Assembly (NCBI GenBank): GCA_949747725.1
Contig: CATKFJ010000106.1
Coordinates: forward strand, 1-9,404
Direction: 5' to 3'
DNA: 9,404 bases
From: an uncultured bacterium
GTDB taxonomy: Bacteria; Bacillota; Clostridia; Christensenellales; Pumilibacteraceae
Shown here: in pieces, positions 4,989-9,404 of the stretch
How positions within the stretch are numbered: position 1 is the stretch's first letter
How the letters are laid out: each line of letters starts with the position of its first letter
Position numbers and translations under genes: made by a program
The notes under the pieces: generated by a model
Databases searched by the model: none
What the model saw: the letters and a program-made list of their open reading frames with translations, nothing else
What the model was told of the DNA's origin: nothing

Positions 4989-5564
4989 TTATTCTATCTC
5001 CCAAGCGCACTCCACCGTTTCGCTCACGGTTATATCCTCGGGATCGATGTCGCCGCCGAAATGCGCCGCGCGAAGCATTACGGGCGCCGCGCCGCCGACG
5101 TTTGCGTATTCGGCTTTTATGAGCCTGCCTATTTCAACGCCTGCCCCCGCCGCTTTCTCTTGAGCAACCTCATGCGCTTCTTCAACGGCAACGCGTAAAA
5201 GCTCCTTGCGCGCGTCGGCGTCGGACGCGGTAAACGACACATTCCACTCCGCGTCGAACGCCGCCAAGCAGTCGAGCGCGGATGACAGCAGATCGCCGTC
5301 GTAATCGAACTGCGACGACAGAGTTCTTACGGCATTGTACCCCGTTACTTTCTTATCGGTGCGCACTGCGGACACATTCATGCCGCCGCCGCTTACGGGG
5401 ACCTTATTACTCAACGCCTCGGTCACGGCGCAACACACATTATCGCATTTTGCAATTGCGTCCTCGCTCGTTTTGCCCGTGCCGCGCACCGTTATTCTCA
5501 ATCGTACGATATTCGCCGCTACGGTTGCAGTCGCTGTTTTTGTTACACAAATCATTCTTTCCAT
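4989..5564 (-). CDS. SIMPL-domain (DUF541) protein, cytoplasmic form
   Basis: 191-residue protein of the SIMPL/DUF541 family, whose biochemical role is poorly known. The fold is visible as an opening beta strand with ITVRGTGKTSEDAIAKCDN (about 24-42), a middle segment GYNAVRTLSSQFDYDGDLLSSALD (75-98), and the helix RKELLRVAVEEAHEVAQEKAAGAGVEIGRLIKAEY (about 119-153), the most typical part. Many SIMPL proteins are exported or lipoproteins; this one has no signal peptide or lipobox and contains several cysteines in its N-terminal half, so a cytoplasmic location is likely. The ATG has AAAGGAG at a 5-base spacing. It follows rsmF by 18 bases and is the last gene of the ecf-truA unit. No specific function should be assumed. 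Confidence 0.75.
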   Translation of the reverse strand: MERMICVTKTATATVAANIVRLRITVRGTGKTSEDAIAKCDNVCCAVTEALSNKVPVSGGGMNVSAVRTDKKVTGYNAVRTLSSQFDYDGDLLSSALDCLAAFDAEWNVSFTASDADARKELLRVAVEEAHEVAQEKAAGAGVEIGRLIKAEYANVGGAAPVMLRAAHFGGDIDPEDITVSETVECAWEIE

Positions 5565-5582
5565 AATCGCTCCTTTAATTGT

Positions 5583-6875
5583 TTATCGATCTAAATTTAC
5601 CCTTAAATACTTCGGGTATTTGTTTTTTAACGTGAATTCGCCGTTGCCCGACCGCGCGACGTTTACAAGCCCTACTGCGTGCCCCGAACGCGTCGCGATA
5701 ATCAGTCCGCGCTTGTCCGGATCCATATCGAGTTCCATACCCGAAATATAGTCACACGCCCTGTCGCCGAGTTCCACCGCGCCGAACTCCGCCACTTCGT
5801 CGCTGCCGAGCGCGTGAACAAGCGCGTACGACGGCGCATCGCCGTCATATACGGGCGTACCCATGCGCACAACGTTGAGTCCTTCAAGCTCGGGCGGCTC
5901 GATCGGCAAGACCGTTCTTTCTCCGAACTTACATACGTCGAGCGACAGCTTGTTAAACTTGACGGTCGTCCGCTTTTTACGCAACAACGGCAAGTCTGTC
6001 TTTTCCATGCCCGTCGTTTTCCGCAAAACGCAATAGAAATGCCCCTCGCCGTCGAAATTCATGGGGTATATCCTCCGCGCGTCGGGTACGCCTATGCCGC
6101 GTTCCTCACCCGTACGGAGCGGAATATCCGCCGTTACCATGCCGAGCGAGCGTAAATACTCGATGTTATCCTCGTTTTCTTCGCGCGCGAACGTACAAGT
6201 ACTGTACAGCATGTATCCGCCTTTGCACAAAAGCCGAACGGCGTCCTTTAAAATCTCGCGCTGTCGCAGCGCGCAACCTTCCGCTATCTCTTTGGTATAC
6301 GGCACCGATTCGTACCGCATCATGCCGCCGCCGCTGCACGGCACGTCGGCGATAAGCGTATCGAAATACCCGTCGAATCCCGCCTTGCGGTAATCCGCCG
6401 CGGTATTGCAAGTGATAACGGCATTGCGCACCCCGAGCCGCTCGGCGTTATCGATGAGCGCGCGCGTGCGCTTGAACTCGGGATCGTTGGAAAATAATAT
6501 TCCGCCGTGCATAAGGCTCGCCGCCTGTGTGGTTTTGCCCCCGGGCGCGGCGCACAGATCGAGCACGCGTTCGCCTATAAACGGTTCGAACGCCGCAACA
6601 GCCGCCGACGCGGAAGGTTCTTGCATATAGTAAAGTCCGGCATGGTAGAGCGGATCGAGCGACGGTTTAACGTCGCAGTAGTACGAACACTCGCAAAGCG
6701 GATTGCGCTCTAAGCTTTTACCGCAAAGCGCGATAAATGCGTCGGGCGATATCTTGAGCGTATTCACGCGCAACGCTTTGTGCCGCGGCTTGTTATTGTA
6801 CGCGTCGATAAACGCACCGTACCTATCGCCCAGCAAGCCGCGCATATATTCGAAAAAATAGCCGCTCTCGGTCAA
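5583..6875 (-). CDS. rsmF: 16S rRNA cytosine-C5 methyltransferase, RsmF/NOL1-Nop2-Sun family
   Basis: 430-residue SAM-dependent RNA m5C methyltransferase. RsmF-type enzymes methylate cytosines in the 16S rRNA decoding region (C1407 in E. coli; additional sites in some Gram-positives); the exact target here is inferred. Motifs in order: RVNTLK (36-41) of the N-terminal domain; DLCAAPGGKTTQAA (106-119), the SAM-binding motif I; DVPCSGGGM (177-185) with C180, used for product release; and YSTCTFAREENE (224-235) with the nucleophile C227. The C-terminal part carries the PUA-like RNA-binding region of RsmF proteins, ending NKYPKYLRVNLDR. The start is TTG, overlapping the truA stop as TTGA; GAGGTG (6886-6881) sits 5 bases upstream and supports it. 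Members of this family also include RsmB, but the RsmF-type C-terminus fits better. Confidence 0.88.
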   Translation of the reverse strand: MTESGYFFEYMRGLLGDRYGAFIDAYNNKPRHKALRVNTLKISPDAFIALCGKSLERNPLCECSYYCDVKPSLDPLYHAGLYYMQEPSASAAVAAFEPFIGERVLDLCAAPGGKTTQAASLMHGGILFSNDPEFKRTRALIDNAERLGVRNAVITCNTAADYRKAGFDGYFDTLIADVPCSGGGMMRYESVPYTKEIAEGCALRQREILKDAVRLLCKGGYMLYSTCTFAREENEDNIEYLRSLGMVTADIPLRTGEERGIGVPDARRIYPMNFDGEGHFYCVLRKTTGMEKTDLPLLRKKRTTVKFNKLSLDVCKFGERTVLPIEPPELEGLNVVRMGTPVYDGDAPSYALVHALGSDEVAEFGAVELGDRACDYISGMELDMDPDKRGLIIATRSGHAVGLVNVARSGNGEFTLKNKYPKYLRVNLDR

Positions 6876-7606
6876 TCAGTCACCTCGTATTCAACGTCGT
6901 GAAGATACAGTCCGCACGCCGGCGCAAGCTCTTTCGCGTACGCGCGGTCGCGCTTTTCCATAAGCGCCGACAAATCCGTTTTTTGACCGCTCCCTATCTT
7001 GAAAAGCTGCGCCGTAATAATGCGCACCATATTATACAAAAATCCGTTTGCGGTTATATAAAATTTAATAAACATTCCGTCGCGTTCTATGCGCGCGGCG
7101 TAAACCGTGCGAGTAAAAGTCTTAGCGCCGCCGCCGGCTGCCATAAACGTGGAAAAATCGTGCTCGCCGATCAAACTTCCGAGCGCGGCGGAAACGGCTT
7201 GCGTATCGAAATCGCGCCCGACGCACACCGCGCGATCGTTTAGCACGGGCAGTTCGCTGCCTACATACGCCAAATACATATACGTTTTTCGCTTGGCGGA
7301 TTTGCGCGCGTCGAAGCCGCTGTCCGCATACTGCGCGTCCGACACCCTTATCTCGCGCGGAAGATACGCGTTAAGTCCGCCCGTTACGTTTTTCGGCGGC
7401 AAAACTTTATCGCAGTCGAAATGCGCGACCTGACCGAGCGCATGCACTCCTGCGTCCGTCCGACCCGAACCGACAACGCTTGTACGCTCGCCGAACAACC
7501 GTTCCGCGGCACGCTCGACAGCGTCCTGAATGCTTTGACCGTTCGGCTGGCTCTGCCAACCGCAGAACGGCGTTCCGTCATAACTTAAAACAATTTTGTA
7601 CCGCAT
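6872..7606 (-). CDS. truA: tRNA pseudouridine(38-40) synthase TruA
   Basis: 244-residue TruA, the normal length. It isomerises uridines 38, 39 and 40 in the anticodon arm of many tRNAs. The start MRYKIVLSYDGTPFCGWQSQPNGQSIQ is typical, including the YDGTxFxGWQ motif (9-18). The catalytic aspartate is D51 in GSGRTDAGVHALGQVAHF (46-63). The later motif GFLYNMVRII (about 188-197) and the terminal ELAPACGLYLHDVEY also match. It follows ecfT by 15 bases; its own ribosome binding site is weak (GGA just upstream). Its stop overlaps the rsmF start. Placement after ecfT is the standard order in Firmicutes, where rplM and rpsI commonly follow; here rsmF takes that position. Confidence 0.97.
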   Translation of the reverse strand: MRYKIVLSYDGTPFCGWQSQPNGQSIQDAVERAAERLFGERTSVVGSGRTDAGVHALGQVAHFDCDKVLPPKNVTGGLNAYLPREIRVSDAQYADSGFDARKSAKRKTYMYLAYVGSELPVLNDRAVCVGRDFDTQAVSAALGSLIGEHDFSTFMAAGGGAKTFTRTVYAARIERDGMFIKFYITANGFLYNMVRIITAQLFKIGSGQKTDLSALMEKRDRAYAKELAPACGLYLHDVEYEVTD

Positions 7607-7621
7607 TTATTCCGATCCGCT

Positions 7622-8461
7622 CTACAATCCGAGTACTGTTATAAAATACCATCCCAACCAATTGTAATTAAGAAACAGTATACACACCGTTATCAAGCAC
7701 CAAAAGAGCAACGCAAACACGTCGCCGGCATGGAATTTCATCACTTTCATGCGCGTTCTGCCCTTAGCGCCGCGGTAACAACGGCTGTCCATTGCGTCGG
7801 CAAGATCGTCGGCGCGCCTGAACGCGGACACGAACAGCGGCACAAGCACGGGCAGCATGGCTTTAATCTTTTTAAACGGATTGCGCGATTCGAACGCCGC
7901 GCCGCGCGCTTTCTGCGCGTTCATTATCTTGTCCGTCTCCTCGATAAGCGTGGGGATAAGCCTAAGCGCAATGCTCATGATAAGCGCGAGTTCGTGAACG
8001 GGGATTTTGATTTTTTTGAGCGGCGACAGCAGGCTTTCCAATCCGTCGCACAGCTCGGTGGGCGTGGACGTCAGAGTAAGCACGGTCGGCATCAGAACAA
8101 GCAGTAAAAGCCGCCAACCGAGTTTTATCGACGCGTAAATTCCGCTCAAGTATATCTTGAAAATCCACCATTCGCCGAGCGGCGTAGCGTCCGCGTCGGT
8201 ATAAAATACCATTGTCAGAAGGGACGTGATAATAAGTATCACTATTATCATTTTCAATCCCTTAAGAACTTTAAGAAACGGTACGCGCGACAGAAAAACG
8301 GTTATCAGTACGAAAAACGTCATAAACCCGAACGAAAAAAAGCTACTGCAAAAGAATACGGTTATAAGATACAACAGCAGTATAACAAGCTTGAACCGAG
8401 GATCGGCGCGATGTACGATCGACCGTGCCGGATAATATTGTCCTATCGTAATATCACGCAT
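7622..8461 (-). CDS. ecfT: energy-coupling factor transporter transmembrane protein EcfT
   Basis: 279-residue integral membrane subunit of the ECF transporter, joining the two ATPases to interchangeable substrate-binding S components for vitamins and micronutrients. It has the N-terminal DPRFKL motif (20-25), then strongly hydrophobic segments (about 25-57, 70-87, 105-130 and 245-279). The cytoplasmic domain between them carries the two coupling motifs: ARG in NAQKARGAAF (185-187) and SRC in ADAMDSRCYRG (226-228). The second is usually ARG or ARC, so serine in the first place is a minor variant. The ATG overlaps the ecfA2 stop by 8 bases (ATGCGTGA), with GGAG 5 bases upstream. No S component is encoded here, as expected for a shared (group II) module. 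Confidence 0.95.
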   Translation of the reverse strand: MRDITIGQYYPARSIVHRADPRFKLVILLLYLITVFFCSSFFSFGFMTFFVLITVFLSRVPFLKVLKGLKMIIVILIITSLLTMVFYTDADATPLGEWWIFKIYLSGIYASIKLGWRLLLLVLMPTVLTLTSTPTELCDGLESLLSPLKKIKIPVHELALIMSIALRLIPTLIEETDKIMNAQKARGAAFESRNPFKKIKAMLPVLVPLFVSAFRRADDLADAMDSRCYRGAKGRTRMKVMKFHAGDVFALLFWCLITVCILFLNYNWLGWYFITVLGL

Positions 8462-9314
8462 TGTTCTCCGACCTCAAATCAAGGATAGCCCGTACCAATT
8501 CGTCCTCGTCCAAAATAGACCTGTCTATATCGAGACCGGCACGGCTGAGTTTGACCGCAAGCTCGGTCACGAGCGGAAGCTCCACTCCGCAACGCGCAAG
8601 CAACGCTTCCGACCCGAAAAGTTCTTTAGGCTCGAACACGCCCGTTATCCTGCCGTTGCCGAGTACGGCTATTTTATTGCAGTACGCGGCGATCTCGTCC
8701 ATGTTATGAGAGATCATAACGACTGTCGGACACATGTTTTTCGCGTTTAAAATAAGTTCCATTATTTCGCGCTTGCCGATAGGATCGAGTCCTGCGGTAG
8801 GTTCGTCGAGCACCAAAATTTCGGGGCGCATCGCCAATACGCCGGCGATCGCCACGCGCCGCTTCTGACCGCCCGACAGCTCGAACGGCGAACGCTCCGC
8901 CATGTCGTTATAATTAAGCCCCACAAGCCCTATCGCCTGTTTGGCGCGTTCGCGCTGTTCGTCTACCGAAAGCCCGAGATTTTTCGGTCCGAACATAACG
9001 TCCTTTTCCACGGTATCGTCAAAAAGCTGATGCTCGGGATATTGGAACACCATGCCGACTTTGGCGCGCAGTTTTTTAAGATCGAGTTTTTTAGCAGACA
9101 GATCGATATCGTCGATCAATATCGTTCCGCTGTTTTTCTGTATACGCGTGAGCGCGTTGAAATGGCTGACAAGCGTAGACTTGCCTGCGCCCGTACTGCC
9201 TATTATCCCGAAAAAATCCCCTGTTTCGATCTTAAGATCTATATCAAACAACGCCTGCGTCGTGAACGGAGTCTTGGGACTGTACACGAACGACAGTTTC
9301 CGAACGTCTATCAT
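8454..9314 (-). CDS. ecfA2: energy-coupling factor transporter ATP-binding protein EcfA2
   Basis: 286-residue ABC ATPase, the second of the EcfA pair. It hydrolyses ATP to drive toppling of S components in ECF uptake systems on the cytoplasmic face of the membrane. Motifs: Walker A GSTGAGKST (39-47); Q-loop Q91 within VFQYPEHQLFDDTV, the QLF pattern typical of EcfA proteins; signature LSGGQKRR (146-153); Walker B ILVLDE (166-171); D-loop AGLD; and H-loop H203. YSPKTPF near the start is characteristic of EcfA2 rather than EcfA1. The C-terminal part (about 235-286) is the dimerisation region that engages EcfT. An AGGAGG site lies 7 bases before the ATG, which overlaps the ecfA1 stop (ATGA). Confidence 0.96.
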   Translation of the reverse strand: MIDVRKLSFVYSPKTPFTTQALFDIDLKIETGDFFGIIGSTGAGKSTLVSHFNALTRIQKNSGTILIDDIDLSAKKLDLKKLRAKVGMVFQYPEHQLFDDTVEKDVMFGPKNLGLSVDEQRERAKQAIGLVGLNYNDMAERSPFELSGGQKRRVAIAGVLAMRPEILVLDEPTAGLDPIGKREIMELILNAKNMCPTVVMISHNMDEIAAYCNKIAVLGNGRITGVFEPKELFGSEALLARCGVELPLVTELAVKLSRAGLDIDRSILDEDELVRAILDLRSENNA

Positions 9315-9404
9315 GCGCGGTCCTCCTTTTTCAAGGCGTCGACTACCGCGTCGGTAAACTCGTCCGCAGACAACGGACAGCCTATATCCATGCCGCGCGC
9401 TTTC
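9311..9404 (-). CDS. ecfA1: C-terminal end of EcfA1
   Basis: Partial gene cut by the right window edge. The last 30 codons read KARGMDIGCPLSADEFTDAV and end VDALKKEDRA before a TGA that overlaps the ecfA2 start. The ATPase motifs lie outside the window. The assignment rests on position (ecfA1 directly precedes ecfA2 and ecfT in Firmicutes) and on a tail resembling the EcfA C-terminal helix that ends in a V-x-AL segment. EcfA1 would form the heterodimeric motor with EcfA2. Confidence 0.75.
   Translation of the reverse strand, partial: KARGMDIGCPLSADEFTDAVVDALKKEDRA

Noticed and set aside
4762..5010. 82-codon minus-strand frame spanning the intergenic repeat
   Set aside because: It runs through the palindrome, the nested element and the promoter region, and reads as repeat sequence (LTSF.KEVS). 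The 15-bp duplication happens to keep the frame, and copy 1 has no equivalent frame listed on that strand.

Overview
The window is chromosomal DNA from an unnamed member of the Bacillota, most likely a clostridial lineage of uncultured-gut type. The evidence is gene order: rpmG-secE-nusG-rplK-rplA on one side, and ecfA1-ecfA2-ecfT-truA on the other, which is the usual Firmicutes arrangement. A Gram-positive-type RsmF, strong GGAGG ribosome binding sites and textbook TTGACA promoters agree with this. The exact taxon cannot be read from the sequence. Every convincing gene is on the minus strand, so transcription runs from high to low coordinates. No rRNA, tRNA, CRISPR array or transposase was found.

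Right part (9404 down to 4989): one tightly packed transcription unit. It holds the end of ecfA1, then ecfA2, ecfT, truA, an rsmF-type rRNA methyltransferase and a small SIMPL-domain (DUF541) protein. Most junctions overlap by a few bases (ATGA, ATGCGTGA, TTGA), which suggests translational coupling. The ECF genes encode the shared energising module for vitamin and micronutrient uptake; truA and rsmF modify tRNA and rRNA. The rplM-rpsI pair that often follows truA is not here; rsmF and the SIMPL gene stand in its place.

Middle part (4759 down to 1909): a two-gene unit with a fully consensus promoter (TTGACA, 17 bp, TATAAT). It encodes a Na+/phosphate cotransporter fused to a PhoU-like domain, and a ribokinase joined to it by an ATGA overlap.

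Left part (1723 down to 1): the start of the transcription/translation cluster. A good promoter and a leader hairpin precede rpmG, secE, nusG, rplK and the first 30 codons of rplA. A 118-base structured gap separates nusG from rplK.

The most unusual content is in the two gaps between transcription units. Each holds a copy of the same roughly 125-base interspersed repeat (about 93% identical), in the same orientation and only 2-3 bases beyond the stop codon of the preceding gene. Each copy contains a perfect 13-bp-arm palindrome and two smaller hairpins. The second copy carries a 15-bp tandem duplication of one palindrome arm. It also appears to be interrupted by a different short intergenic element flanked by a possible 5-bp target duplication (GACAA). 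This looks like a small, non-coding, possibly mobile repeat family that sits at transcript 3' ends. It is the best candidate here for something undescribed.
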